A stretch of DNA of 64,000 nucleotides. Origin: Chamaecrista fasciculata (Eukaryota; Streptophyta; Magnoliopsida; Fabales; Fabaceae). This document shows positions 35,176 to 47,261 of this stretch, piece by piece. Location: assembly GCA_003254925.1 (NCBI GenBank), contig QANZ01039306.1, positions 59,028 through 123,027 of the forward strand, read 5' to 3'. Numbering within the stretch: position 1 is the stretch's first letter; the number at the start of each line of letters is the position of its first letter. Both the position numbers and the translations under genes were made by a program. Below the pieces are notes generated by a model, which had not been told where the DNA came from, ran no database searches, and saw only the letters and a list, made by a program, of their open reading frames with translations.

Positions 35176-36655
35176 GGTCAAAAACCTTATTTTGGTCCCT
35201 AATGTTTACCTCAATTTCCAATTTGGTCACTAACATTTTTTCTGTTCTGTTTTAATTCTTGATGTTTCCCGAAAATTCCATTTTGGTCCCTAACTACTAA
35301 GTATGGTTATATCTCTTCCAAATTCAAGTCTGAATGTCACAAAATAGAAATAGAAGTTAGAGGTTAATTATTCTTGATGAGTTTTTTCTCTTCCCAATTA
35401 GAGTCATTTATTAACAAGATTAAATCAAGGTCTAAATCAGGCTTAGAAGTGAGTCTCTCACTTGAAATTGATTATATCTCTCATTTCAAGTTTGAATTCG
35501 ACAAAATCAGAGCTACGAGTTACTCTTAATTAGACCTGATCGCGGGCCGGACTCGCTAAAATACGGGTCGGGCTTTAAGGGGTAATAACAAACAAAAAGT
35601 AGGCCCAAGCCCGTTTTATTTCGGGCCGGGCTCGGCCTGTTTTTAATGAATATGGGTTGGGCTTAATTTCGGCCCCTTTTTTAAAATAAATTGCATATTC
35701 AATTTACTCTAACTCAATATACTTGTAAATTCTTAAAAGTCAAAACTATCATGTTTGAAACATTGGTGTGTGTTCTAAAATTTAATGTGAAGTACCAATT
35801 TTTTAAAATTATATAATTATTAAAATATATATTATATTGGAAGGGATTGGGAAGATTAGAGGAATGATTGATTTGGATTTTGGAAATTGGAATTGATTAT
35901 GGAATAAGAATAGCATAATTGATTTGGAGATTGAAAATTGGAATTAAATGTGGTTTGGTTTTGTAAAGTTATATATTTATAAAAATAAATATTATACACT
36001 ATATATATATATAATGTACGATATATGTATATTAATACGAGCCGGACTTTCGAGCCAGGCTGAAAAAGAAGCCTGAGCTCGACCCGTATTAAAATGGCCT
36101 TTTTAAAATTCAGGCTCTTTTTTTATCGGGCTTTTATTTTTGGGCTCTTTTTCATTTTTTCGGACCGGGTAGATCGGGTCGGGCGGGCTTTCAGGCTCAT
36201 GATCAGGTCTACTCTTAATGAATTCTTTTTATATTCAATTTGGGTCATCAACAAACGAGTTTAAATAATACTTCTAAATTTGGTATTGTTGTTTTGACCA
36301 AACCCACTTTTAGAGTATTCTTGGACTTTGTTTGCCTATGTTTCCAACTGAGCTGAGAAAAAAATTCATCAAGAGTAATATAAAGTTTTAACTTCATTTA
36401 TTGACTATCCTAATTGGGCAGAGAAAAAACTCATTAAGAGTAACTCATAACTTTGATTTTGTCATATTCGGACTTGAAATAAAATAGATATGACCATATA
36501 TAGTAGTTACGGACTAATTGATGAACCTAATATAAAGCATTAGGGATCAAAATAGAACTGTTGGAAAATATTAAGGATGAAAATGGAACAAAAAAACATT
36601 AGAGACCAAAATATAATTTGAAGTAAACATGAGAGACCAAAATGAGGTTTTCGCC
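35176..36655. mobile_element. Foldback element related to family A, with nested insertion
   Basis: The left end GGTCAAAAACCTTATTTTGG and the reversed right end GGCGAAAACCTCATTTTGG are inverted repeats. The interior shares GCTACGAGTT...CTCTTAA with family A. Removing the nested element at 35531-36211 and one 8-bp duplication leaves about 790 bp. The possible target duplication matches at only 5 of 9 positions, so it is old. Confidence 0.65.
35531..36211. mobile_element. hAT-like MITE nested in a foldback element
   Basis: Perfect 11-bp termini TAGACCTGATC and GATCAGGTCTA enclose 681 bp, with an exact 8-bp target duplication CTCTTAAT (35523-35530 and 36212-36219). Eight-bp duplications and TAG-starting TIRs fit hAT. 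Both ends are rich in CGGGCCGGGCTCGG-like sequence in inverted orientation. No transposase ORF. It interrupts the GAGTTACTCTTAAT block of the host element. Confidence 0.88.
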
Positions 36656-36664
36656 TATATTGCT

Positions 36665-36705
36665 GTTGAATTTAAATTTTTTTTGGTAACCCGTTGAATT
36701 TGAAT
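36665..36705. repeat. Micro-insertion with 13-bp direct repeats
   Basis: GTTGAATTTAAAT (36665-36677) and GTTGAATTTGAAT (36693-36705) flank a 15-nt insert that reads GGGTTACC plus seven A on the minus strand. Confidence 0.5.
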
Positions 36706-36789
36706 TTGAATACATGTTAAAATTAATTTTTATTTTCAGATCCTACATATTAAAATTAAGTAATTTATTTGAATATTTCAAGGTTTAAA

Positions 36790-37140
36790 TAAAACTTTGA
36801 TGTCCAAAAATCCATTTTGGTCCTTAGATATTTATTTCAAGTTTCATTCTGGTCTTTAATATTTTTTTGTTTTTGTTTCAATCCTTAATATTTTCAAAGA
36901 GTTTTATTTTCGTTTCTCACTACTAAATGTGATTATATTTCTTATATTAAAGGTACGAGTTACTTTTGACTAGTTCATTTTCTATCCGGTCTAAACTATC
37001 AAAAAACAAGATGATATTGAGTCCAAAATAAACTTGAAAGTAGATCACTTGTTTCATGAAATTAGTCACTTGTTACAAATTTATAAAACTCTTCTAATCA
37101 AGTTAATGAAAGTTAAAGTGAAAGGTATCAATGAGCTTGA
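36790..37140. repeat. Half of a family A-like element
   Basis: CATTTTGGTCCTTAGATATT and following lines resemble the left half of the foldback family (ACTACTAAATGTGATTATAT, ACGAGTTACTTTTGACTAG) but no right half follows. A one-ended remnant. Confidence 0.35.
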
Positions 37141-37186
37141 CCGAGATTATCTAGAGAAAGATTCTTTCACACTTATATAACAAAGG

Positions 37187-37683
37187 TTAAAGGTTTATTT
37201 TGGTCCTAAATATATGTTCTAATGTTTATTTTGGTCCATTATGTTTCAAAATGTTTAAATTGCTTCTAAATGTTGGAAAAATGTTTTATTTTGGTCCAAA
37301 CTATTAAATATGGCTCGTTTCAAGTTCAAACGTGACGAGTATAGAGATTTGTACTCAAAGAATACTTTCTCTATCTAGTTGAGACCATCAACAAACGAGG
37401 TCAAATCAATCCTGAAAATAGATTGCTCGTATCATGGTCAAACAAGCAAAATTCATCATATCTCTCTCGTTTCAAATTCGAATGCGACGAATTCAGAGCT
37501 ACGAGTTTCTCTTAACAAGTCATTTGAACTTGAAATAAGAAATGAGAGAAATATGACCAAATTAAATAATTTAGGACCAAAAGGAAATATTTTACCAACA
37601 TTTAGGATCAAAATGAAACATTTTGCCAACATTTAGGATCAATTTGAATATTTTGAGACATAATAGACCAAAATGAACATTAT
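37187..37683. mobile_element. Mutator-like foldback element, family A, copy 3, right end lost
   Basis: It begins GGTTAAAGGTTTATTTTGGT and runs through the family interior (GGCTCGTTTCAAGTTCAAACG), but the last 30-40 bp of the right TIR are missing; the match stops after CCAAAATGAACATTATGA. Length about 497 bp. Confidence 0.65.
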
Positions 37684-37695
37684 GACGGTTATGCT

Positions 37696-37733
37696 AACAA
37701 ATAACATGCTTATAAAAAAAAACAAATAACATG
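37696..37733. repeat. Micro-insertion with 13-bp direct repeats
   Basis: AACAAATAACATG at 37696-37708 and 37721-37733 is exact and flanks CTTATAAAAAAA. It falls at the truncated end of family A copy 3; CGGTTATGCTAA also recurs nearby at 37686 and 37757. Confidence 0.5.
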
Positions 37734-37769
37734 ATAGTGTTTTCTAGCATGGCTGGCGGTTATGCTAAT

Positions 37770-39457
37770 AAGATGATCGAAGAACGATATAAAGGTATCT
37801 CAAATATTTCGGAAAAAAAAAATTAAAGGCCATCGCTTCAGAAGCAATCCAAGATAGGAGAAAATGGTGATATTTGATATCTTTAAAGTAATATTATTCA
37901 ATGGTGCATTTAATTAAAATATTATTTGAATTTAAAACAATCTTTAAAAAAAATAATTCGAAAAAATCTTAACTCATCAAAATATATCCCATGTATATTA
38001 ATACTATTTTCATTTTATGTTGGTCGTAAGAAAACCTAACGTTGAGACTTTCATTTTGTGATTTCATATTAATAAAAAATTAAAAACTGAAAATTCAGAA
38101 TGTTATTAGAATTTAAAAATCTAATATGCACAAAAATAAAAATGAATCTTACTATTTACTAGCAGAAAGGAAAACACTCCACATTTGACCTAAAAGCCTA
38201 GGCACTACACTACAATAGATTTTCCATAACAATCCCTACCTTACTAACTAAAGCAAAATAATAATGTTGAGAGACAGTTCTTCAAAATCAAACATTTCAA
38301 TGATTTGATAGTGAAAGGAGTGTGCTGCGCACTGTACAATAGTTCATAAAATGTCAGCAACATGTGATTACAGCCAAGTGACAACCCCTTGAGGTGTGGA
38401 CCTCACACTATACCATATCAGACAAACTAGTCATCACAAATTTATTTTATTTTACCCTCTCTACCCTTCATTACTATAAATATCTGAGTAAACAAATATT
38501 GAGATAGAAAGAAATAGAAAAAAAGTGTAAATCTCATAAATATACAATGATACAGCTTTTTTTCTTTTTCTATTCTTTCTATCTCTCTTCACTTCATACA
38601 CTTGACAGAATCCAATTCCATAAATATCTTGTAAGAAAATGAACTTGAACAGAATTGGCTATATCCCTCCATGGTAAATACAGTCAGATATTTACCTGAT
38701 TATTACTTGTTTGGGATGGCTTATAAAGGAATAAAAAATCCATGAAGTTTTGAAGTCCAAAAAAAGAAAGCAAAAGAAAAAAAATGGTTTAAATAATATA
38801 ATATATTTTGTGTGAGCTGTCAAAAACCATAACGATAGATGCTTTTCAAGCTTAACAGAAGTCAATAAACGGGACCTGTATATATAACAGTAAGGTAAAT
38901 TCTATAATGCACCGTTCTGCCAGTCCAATCAAACACACCTACAGAGAATGTTTGGGGAAAGAGGCTAATGAAAAGGGAAAAGAGAAAAGAGAAATTACTA
39001 CTTATAAGCTAATATGTCTGATCAAGTATGGAATATGTATAGCTTGCTGTTAGTAGTATGTATTGAAAATCATAGGTCTAAGGATCTAGTCTTTGATCTA
39101 GTTGTATTCGGCTATACATCTAGAGGATTCTTCTGTATGCTTCTATAAATCTGCATAGTTGTGAACAAACACAAGAAAAGAGAGCCATGTCATACAGGGA
39201 GTACAACAAATTTAGAGAGTATAAAAAATCACTCACAATAATAGTAACAAAGAAATGAAACGGACAGAAAAATCTTACCCTACTAAAAATCAACCCCTGA
39301 TGGCCACTTCAATCGTCTAAAACTCAAAACCTTGATGTACAGAATGGAACCAAAGAAGCATGTATCAAATTTCTGTCTAGGTTTCTAATATTTTATTATA
39401 GAAAATAGCAATAAACAAACTGCATGTAGGCGAACGTACCCGGAATTCAGTTCAAAA
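37770..39457. other. Spacer and 3' flank of the CCCH-RRM gene
   Basis: No supported ORF. The part nearest 39457 should include the 3'UTR of the minus-strand CCCH-RRM gene, but the end is not visible. The rest is AT-rich without clear repeats. Confidence 0.4.
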
Positions 39458-42400
39458 TTATTGAGAAGATATGTTGCTTGATGTGGCAAGCGGTTCCAAG
39501 TTGTTGCGAGTAGATAAACTAGTTGAGAATGCACCACTCTCATTGACCTCAGAAAATGCAGATAAGACAAGCAGATCTCGTGGTGCTGCTGCTTTTGTAG
39601 GCGAAGCAGGTAAGCTATCGGAGAGGACTTGCTCCAAACTAACCCACAACCGAGATATCACAGAAGCAAAACAAATTAGAAACCTAGACAGAAATTGGAT
39701 ATTAAAAAAGAAGGGAAATAAAAATCAAAGACAGAGAAGCTCCATACCTCTTATCAATGACTTCTGTATCCGTGCTATCCTTTTTGTTTCCACCAGCATT
39801 ATCTTGGAAACAAGCTGGATTAACTTCCTTCTGTGGCTGTTGATTCTCAACAGGAGCAGTATCCATAGGTACAGGTGTAGTAGGAGCCTGGCTGCCACTA
39901 TAACCTGAAAAGAAAATACATCTCATCATGTAAAGTTTCAGACCCTGCTTTGCTAGAATTTTAAAGCAATGGGCTAATGTCATTTTGTCTAACCTATAAT
40001 ATCTCCTTCAAGGCTATCAGGAGAAAGAACTGCATTGCTCATATGGCCGTGAAGTTGGTGCTGTAAAGGCAAAGGAGAACCGACTGAGAGACTGCGTTGG
40101 TGATGGTGTATGGGATTATTCTTGAAGTCTGGAAGTTGAAGATTCATGATCCTTCTTTCTTGAAGATCAAGGGCTTTCTGAAACTCAACCTGCTCCATTC
40201 TTCTTCTAAGAATCATCTCCTGCGGATTATAGAACATTCTTGCTCCTGCAGAGAAGGAAAGAGTCAACAAAGACAAAATGAATGCTACACGGGAGACTTT
40301 ATGGAAGTAACTACATAAACTAGTTTCTTTACAAATTGTGAGTATTTAATGGGAATGGAAAATGCATATCAATTTTTCTTTTAAGCACAGCCTCTTCCAG
40401 AACCTCATAATGCCAATAAGAAATTTGATTACCAAGACGGAGATCATATGGTTCTTTGGAATCAAACCCTGAAGGACTTAGACCTGGTGAAAAATCTCCC
40501 CTCTCAAACTGCTGCTGTTGATGCTGCTGTTGCTGTTGTCTCCTGCATTATTCGTTCATGATATTATTAATAGGAATAACACATCAACCATGGACAATGA
40601 AAATAAATAAAGGTCATATACTTCTCAGAGGCTTTTCCTTTCTCCTTGTAGGGCTTGACAAGCACTCGTGAATCACAGATAAAATGCGGATTCCCTTTGG
40701 CTAATATGTCTCTTACAGTTTCTGGAAAGACAAAAGTAACAAAACCAAACATTCGCTTTGGCTGGTATGGTATCCTCACATCTTGGACAGGTCCGAATTT
40801 GCTTCGAGAAAACAAAGAAGCCAATTCAATGAAATTTCTCAAAATTGGATTAACAGAATGCATATATATTACGAGATGGATATCATCTGACAGAATGACA
40901 CCATGTAAATAAACACAAGCATCCTTAATAATATCATTGTCATGTCATGGAAAGCACTACAACGTTCCTTCTTAAGACAAGATGCTCTACAAGATTTTTA
41001 ATTACAGATGCATTTTACAGTTATTGAAGAAGACTGATAATATAATTCCACCATAAACTTGGACTGCTTTATGCATATCTACTTCAACAACTTGAATCAG
41101 AATAGCAGTCTAATTTGATCAATAACAAGCAAAGGATTTTAAGTGACATGAAAACATCCATTCTAGCATATCTATAGTTTCAACAGACTTAATTATTAAT
41201 CATATTAAAGTTTCTTTCATGTAGTTTGAACTTTATTGTAGACTTTACCTTAGAAACCAACATTCGTTGGCAACCTGAAAAGTCATTTAACTATGTACAT
41301 TGTACTGGCTGATAAGTGACTCGAGGTAGTTGCAAGCAATACATTTGAAAACTTAACTTTCATACAAGAGTCTATGACTAATAAAAGAAATAAACTCCAA
41401 AGAACAGATGAAACACTTATGACTTTGCAACAAGCACAATTCCTTGGAAGAACCACACCCCAAAATCTAGCTATTGAGGTTAGAACCCAAGATCTTATAA
41501 GATATCTTACACTCAGCAAGCTCACTAATCTGAGACTCGTTATAGACTTCAATTCAAGATCAATATTCAACATGATTTCAAGCACAAATTCCTATGCCCG
41601 TTTTTCCCTTCAGAGAATTTATTTGTCAGTTTTTACAGCCTTCAACCCAAGCCAGAAGAAAACCTCAATTAGATATCCCTACCAGTGATTACTAAACATA
41701 AACACAAAATGTTCATGTTAAATCAAGGTATATGTAGATTGACAAAGGCCCAAGAACAACTCCTAACAAGGCAAGGTCACATCAAGTATGAGAAAAACTG
41801 GCATTACTCAAGTAAGTCTATTTATAATTCTGAAACAAATCAAAGTTTTTATTTTGCAAACTTTAACACCTAATGAAGAAGATAAAATGAAAAGAATAGA
41901 CACAACTTATGACACAGATAATTGACTGATATTCAACATGATTTCTGGCCGCCCCCCTTCCCTTTTTCTTCTCCTTTCCCAAAGCCAATTTTTTTATTCT
42001 TTAGATCCTACACCCCTCAAAGCAAGGCTGAAAGTTTCTTATGCCCCCAAAGCACTGGTTGCTGAAAACTGTCTATGACGCAGGAAAAACTATTAACAAA
42101 GCAAGCTCACATCAAGTATGACAGAAAACACTAACAGTACTCTAAGTAACTCTGGTTATAAGTCAGATACAACACGGGCTTCAAAATCATGATGACACTA
42201 AGGAATGCATTCAAGTTTTGCCCAAGAAAATACTCAAAACTGTGCTCAATCAAGTCAACAAAAGTGAAAATTATGAACTTTTCATATTCTATCATGGAAT
42301 GCTAAAAATGAGAAGGATTTCCTACACTGTATTGTTGTGTCGATGCAAAAATCTTAGCTTCTATCTTGCAATACATCTAACATAATACATCTAAACCATT

Positions 42401-43975
42401 ATATTTTAAAAAAATTCCAGGATTTCTCCCTTGGTATCAACTATATGGAGCATGGAATACTGACAAGGGACATGACACCAGCATGAGACAAGGCCAGCAC
42501 AGGACACATTAATGTCCAGAGTGCCCATAAGCAGTTTAAATGCATTCTAAAGTATAATGTAGTCCATAATACGGGTGTCAAATATGCATTGGACGCAACC
42601 AATCACATAAACAGCTCCTTGATTCAAAGAATCTCTGATTCATAATATCAACTATAGTGAATGGATACTTTTTAAGTCCAATTAGTTGCTGCCAAACCAA
42701 TATATAGAATAGATTTTTAGTCAATATGCTGTATGTTCAGTGTCAGCATGCTACACCTGAAGTATTCCGAAACGTCTTCATCTTTAAAAGTACTCTCAGC
42801 CGGGAATGTTAAGTAAATCTGTCTCGAAGCAGAATGCATTTTTTCAGATGATATCATAGATAAATAGTCATGCCTTTCCGGCCTAGACCTTCCACCAATG
42901 TTGAAAAATTCTTCACCCATCATTAATGCTGCTTGAGCAGCAGCCACTCTGAGATGCCACACAACACAAGACACCCAAAAATCAAAACTAGTTACTTAAT
43001 TTGATATACAGATGAAAAAAAAAAGATAAGATTTGTTCATAATTTTCTAGAAAGGTACCTCTGGCTCTGAGGATCATTGGGCTGCTGCTGCATCAAGTAA
43101 TTTATGTACTGGTCATGTGAGGATGGTGATGGTGACACTCCAGCAGCCATGAGTCGCGATGATGCAGCAAGCATCATTCTTTGTTGAGCCTCCTTCAACC
43201 TCATAATCTCTTCAAACTTACTGGGAGAACCCACAATGGGATTCGCAGCATCAAGCAAATCGGCATGGTGAAACTTGCAATTGCTGCCGTTTTTGCAGTT
43301 TCCTCTCGCGAAGTAAAGGCAAGGCTTGTACACAATTCCCGAACCCACTTCCTCGGACTCAAAACACGCATCACTAGCCGAGTAACTCCTCTTGTGGAAA
43401 GGAGCAACATCGCCATTGTTGAGTGATTCAAGCCCTGGATCGACACCCAAATCCTCATTCTTCGACGACGACGACTCGTTGAGGAAGGAAAAGTAATCGT
43501 TCAATTGTTGCTCATCGACGAAGTCGTTAACGGCGTTAGGAGGAGGGTTGTTTGGGAACCCAGAACGGATATTCTTGTAAGATAGTAAAGGGTTAAAGTT
43601 TGGGCTAATGGGGTTGTTTGGGAACCCAGAAAACGGTGAAGACGGAGAAGGAGGGTTGTTGTTGTTGTTGTTGTTCCTAATGAAGTCAAAACCATTGGAA
43701 AATGGGTTGCTACTAGTAGTGGGTCTTGCTATGGGGTTAAGAGGCGAAGGAGAAAGAGGGGTAGTAGTAGAAGACAATCCTAATCCTAATCCTATGTTAG
43801 CCTTCACTTTGTGAATAAAGGCGTGAAGAACATGGTCTGGACTATGAGATAAGCGTATCAACTCACTCTGGGGTAGAGCAATGAGAAGAATACCCATGAT
43901 TCTATTGGCATTTTCTGGGTCGAAGTTCATGAGTTTGGCGAGCACCAAATTCGTGGCCTCACAAGAATCCATCAT
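39458..43975 (-). CDS. CCCH zinc finger and RRM protein
   Basis: Seven exons on the minus strand: 43059-43975, 42757-42948, 40622-40801, 40433-40542, 39994-40245, 39748-39904 and 39458-39638, total 1,989 nt for 662 residues. The start [15 protein letters not shown] agrees with the plant family that opens MD..EAT..V; the second ATG (43972) has a better context and could be used instead. A conserved N-terminal domain (about 3-65) is followed by a Pro/Asn/Ser-rich linker, one C-X7-C-X5-C-X3-H finger (Cys219 to His237, [18 protein letters not shown]), an RRM (about 347-425, with RQIYLTFP and RMFGFVTF), a Gln/His stretch and a short C-terminal tail. This matches Arabidopsis C3H46-type proteins, presumed RNA-binding regulators. 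Intron 2 is about 1.95 kb. Targets are unknown. Confidence 0.92.
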
Positions 43976-44269
43976 TACTCGAACAAGAAGAAGAAGAGAA
44001 TGGCAGTAGTAATAGTAGTAGTGGCGGTGGGTAGTAGTGAGTAAATGAAACGAAGGGTTCAAAATCAAGAATCAAGAGAGAGAAAGAGAGAGAGTGTGTG
44101 CGTTTCGGCGAAGAACACTGTTTATCTGGTGACCAGTAGATTTTGGACTCTAATAAGCGGGATTTGGTGGGTACTGCTCGCTGCACAACGCAACACACAA
44201 CACAGTAACACAATACAATACGAAACAATACAAATACAAATTAATATACACACTTTCTCACTCTCACTC

Positions 44270-44345
44270 AAACTCTCTCACTCTCTCTGTGACTGTGAGT
44301 GTATCTTTCTCTCTCTGTAATCTCATTCTCTCTCTCTCTCTAATC
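44270..44345 (-). promoter_or_regulatory. Pyrimidine-rich promoter or leader of the CCCH-RRM gene
   Basis: CTCTCT tracts on the + strand give GAGA repeats on the minus strand about 300-370 bp upstream of the start codon. Such GA-rich tracts are frequent in plant core promoters and are bound by BPC proteins. A TATA box is not obvious. Confidence 0.35.
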
Positions 44346-44536
44346 TCTATCCTTTGGAGGGATAGCGGTAGATTTCACTATTTCAGATCCAGGGTAATCG
44401 TCAACACTCTTCTACGGCACTTCGCTACCCCCATTTTTATATTTTGCTCAAAACACTAATAATTAATAAATAATAATGTCCATAAGACCATAACAAATCA
44501 ACCACATTGGCCAAGAGAACACATTATATATGTACT

Positions 44537-44591
44537 TATATATGATCCCTACAATTCGGCCAAAAAAAATATATATATATGATCCCTACAA
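44537..44591. repeat. Micro-insertion with 18-bp direct repeats
   Basis: TATATATGATCCCTACAA at 44537-44554 and 44574-44591 is exact. The insert is TTCGGCC plus eight A and TATA. The longest flanking repeat of the set. Confidence 0.65.
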
Positions 44592-46340
44592 ATGTTACTT
44601 TTATTTTCAATTCTGTTTTCAAAGTTTATTTATTATTAATTTTCTCCTTTAAATTTTATATTTTATCAATTTTATCTCTTTTTTTATAATTTTATTGAAT
44701 AAATTACATGATTTTTAATTTGAATCCAAATTTAATTTTTTATTAAAATAATTTTATATTATATATCATAAACATTTGTATGTACTCAAATTAGTATAAA
44801 AATATAATGGGTTAAAATGTAAAATTTTAAAAAATAATAAAGAAAAAAAATTAAAAGTTGCTATAAAATCTAAGATATTTTTACCTTTTTATATATAGGC
44901 TAATATATATATTTGAATTTTGTACTATCAATTTATATTTAAGAGAATTGATATTCAACTCCTCAATTATATCTGAAATAGTATTTTGATTATTATTTTA
45001 AAATGTAAACAAAAAATCACATCATTCAGATTTAACTTCTGATATAAGTATATAACATTTAATTTGTTTTCAAGTTTTTAGTACCAATAAAATATGATAT
45101 GCGGTAAAGAAAATAAATAAAAATTGAAAGTGTAAGTTTGATCCTTTGTTTTTTAAGTAAGTAGTAATCTAATCTTTTAAGTTTTATCCTTTTTTTTCTT
45201 GCGGTTTTGGTCTTATATCATTTTCAAAAGTTTTACTTTTTGGTCCTAACTATTGAATGTGATCATATCTCTCTTATTTTAAGTTCTACTACAACAAGTT
45301 CAAAGCCACAAGTTATTTTTAATAAGTTATTTCTTTGTCTAGTTGAGGTCATCAACAAATAAGGTCAAATCAGGTTCAAAAGTAGGTCGCTTTGTTGCTT
45401 GTTTTACTATAGAAAAAAGCAGAATTGTCATATATCTCTCGTTTCAAATTCAATTGTGACGATTTTAGAGCTATGTGTTACTCATAACGAGTCCTTTTTA
45501 CATCTAGTTGGGGATCATCACCAAATGAAGTCAAATTGAGCCTAAAAGTAACTCTGGAACCAAAAAGTGAATCATCATGGAAAACAACTTTCGGCCCTGA
45601 TTTTACTTCATTTGCTGATGGTCCTAACTAGGCAGAAGAATGACTCGTTAAAAATAACTCGTGTTCTAAAATTGTTGTAATCAGACTTGAAATAAGAAAG
45701 TTACTTTTTGGTAAAACAAAAAAAAGAAAGATATATCCAACTGTTTTTTCACCATAAAATGAGTGGCCCACTTTTGGAGTATAATTTGACCTTTTTTGTT
45801 GCAGTTCCAACTGGATAAAGAAAGTGCTTATTAATAATATTTTGTGATTCTGAACTCGTTGCAATCAAACTTCGTTTGTATTTACACCACAATTTTAAAT
45901 GTTATAATATCTTTCATAACATAGTATGTAATATTATAATATAAATGTCATAATGAAAATCGGAGTCAAATTATATAACAGATTGACAAAAAAAATGGTA
46001 GATTTGATAATTTGATAAAAAGTTATCTTTTTCACCCTCATGTGTTTATTTATTATGCATCTCTTTCCTAATTTCTCTTATATATCTCGTTATGTCATCT
46101 AAAACTCCTACTATATATAAGAAGTAAATTATAACCTAGTCTAAATGAAAAACATCCCATAAAGAGATGAGTTGTGGCTCATGTAGAATAGGTAGTTTTT
46201 TCTACAATTCTTTCTAATCTGTTTCCTTTGTAATAAAGAAAAACATTTTATTCATTATATTATATTATAAAATTTTTAAATATTTTAATTCTTAGCCACG
46301 TATGTAGGCGTGCTCATTATTGGATGAGACCTTTGAAATT
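44592..46340. other. AT-rich spacer with a degraded family A relative
   Basis: No gene. Between about 45140 and 45870 there are family A-like motifs (TTTTTGGTCCTAACTATTGA, ATCATATCTCTC, GAGCTATGTGTTACTC) in direct and inverted order, so an old foldback element lies here. A possible weak micro-insertion is at 45691-45733. Confidence 0.4.
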
Positions 46341-46341
46341 G

Positions 46342-46493
46342 GGTCAACTAAAGTTAGTTTTAGATGAAGTTCTAATATAATATTATTAAGCAAAAATAAA
46401 TATGAAGAAAAGTGGGGTACCAATGTAATAATATTAGGTCAAATATATTATTATATTAAGACTTTATCGACTTTACTGAAAACTAACTTTAAT
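46342..46493. repeat. Small inverted repeat
   Basis: TCAACTAAAGTTAGTTTTAG at the left pairs with GAAAACTAACTTTAATTGA at the right, with ATTATATTA/TAATATAAT inside. About 150 bp, MITE-like. No gene. Confidence 0.5.
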
Positions 46494-47096
46494 TGATTCA
46501 TGAAACCTTTTGACTTTGAGATTTGTGTAAAAATTTTTTACATATATTTCAAAGTTAGTTAAAATATTCGCATTTAACGGACAAACGACTTTTTGATAGC
46601 ATAACAATAAAAAATCATTAAAAAGTCAAATAAATTTTTATTATTTTTGTATATTAATACCATAAAGAATAAAACATAACAATAAATTATTTAAAAAGTT
46701 GTATACTTTTTCATTAATTTTTTTTTAAACAACACCTTTTTATTTTAGAATATAACATTATTTTAAATTTTAAAATTATTATTTATATGCTTTAAATTAA
46801 CCAATCTAAAAATAGTGGCAAAATACATATATTTATTTAATATTTATTTTTTTTAATAAAAAAGGTTAATTACTCCATTTTAATAACTTCTCATCCTTAT
46901 ATACCACATAATTGAAAATAAATAAATAAAAAATCCAATTTTATTCGTCGTTTGAGATTCCCACCCAATCTAGGTTTTTTTATTTACATAATACACTTAG
47001 ATATATTATGTATCCCAATACCCAACAAAATTTCTTATTTCTCCAAATGGGATACGCATCGAACTAACATGATTTTAACATTTTAATTTTTTCTGT

Positions 47097-47258
47097 AAAA
47101 TCGTGCCTTACAAACACGATTTCAGTACTGACATGATCACGTTAGTACTGAAATCGTACCTCTGAGACACGATTTCAGGGCTGACAAATGTCAGCCCTTG
47201 AAATCGTGCCAAAAGGGCACGATTTCAAGGAAGTTAAAGGGAGGCCGTTGGGCCTCCC
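47097..47258. repeat. Cluster of palindromes built on CACGATTTCA
   Basis: The core CGATTTC or its complement occurs at least six times in alternating orientation. Stems: AAATCGTG with CACGATTT (47098/47115); ACGATTTCAGTACT with its exact complement (47116-47129/47144-47157); CACGATTTCAGGGCTGACA with a one-bulge complement (47168-47186/47189-47208); CCTTGAAATCGTGCC with GGCACGATTTCAAGG (47196-47210/47216-47230); and GGGAGGCC with GGCCTCCC (47239/47251). The third and fourth stems share a strand and exclude one another. It abuts the broken end of the gag fragment. Nature unknown. Confidence 0.7.
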
Positions 47259-47261
47259 CCA

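Noticed and set aside
41283-41873. Frames of 60-104 codons on both strands in the large intron of the CCCH-RRM gene
   Set aside because: No known domain, no codon bias, inside an intron with clean splice sites.
43976-44068. Upstream extension of the CCCH-RRM protein (31 residues rich in Tyr, Leu, His)
   Set aside because: It would begin at a TTG codon, not ATG, and the family starts at MD..EAT.
45691-45733. Another micro-insertion (AATAAGAAAGTTA, AAAAAGAAAGATA)
   Set aside because: The repeats are A-rich and match at 11 of 13, which is too weak to count.
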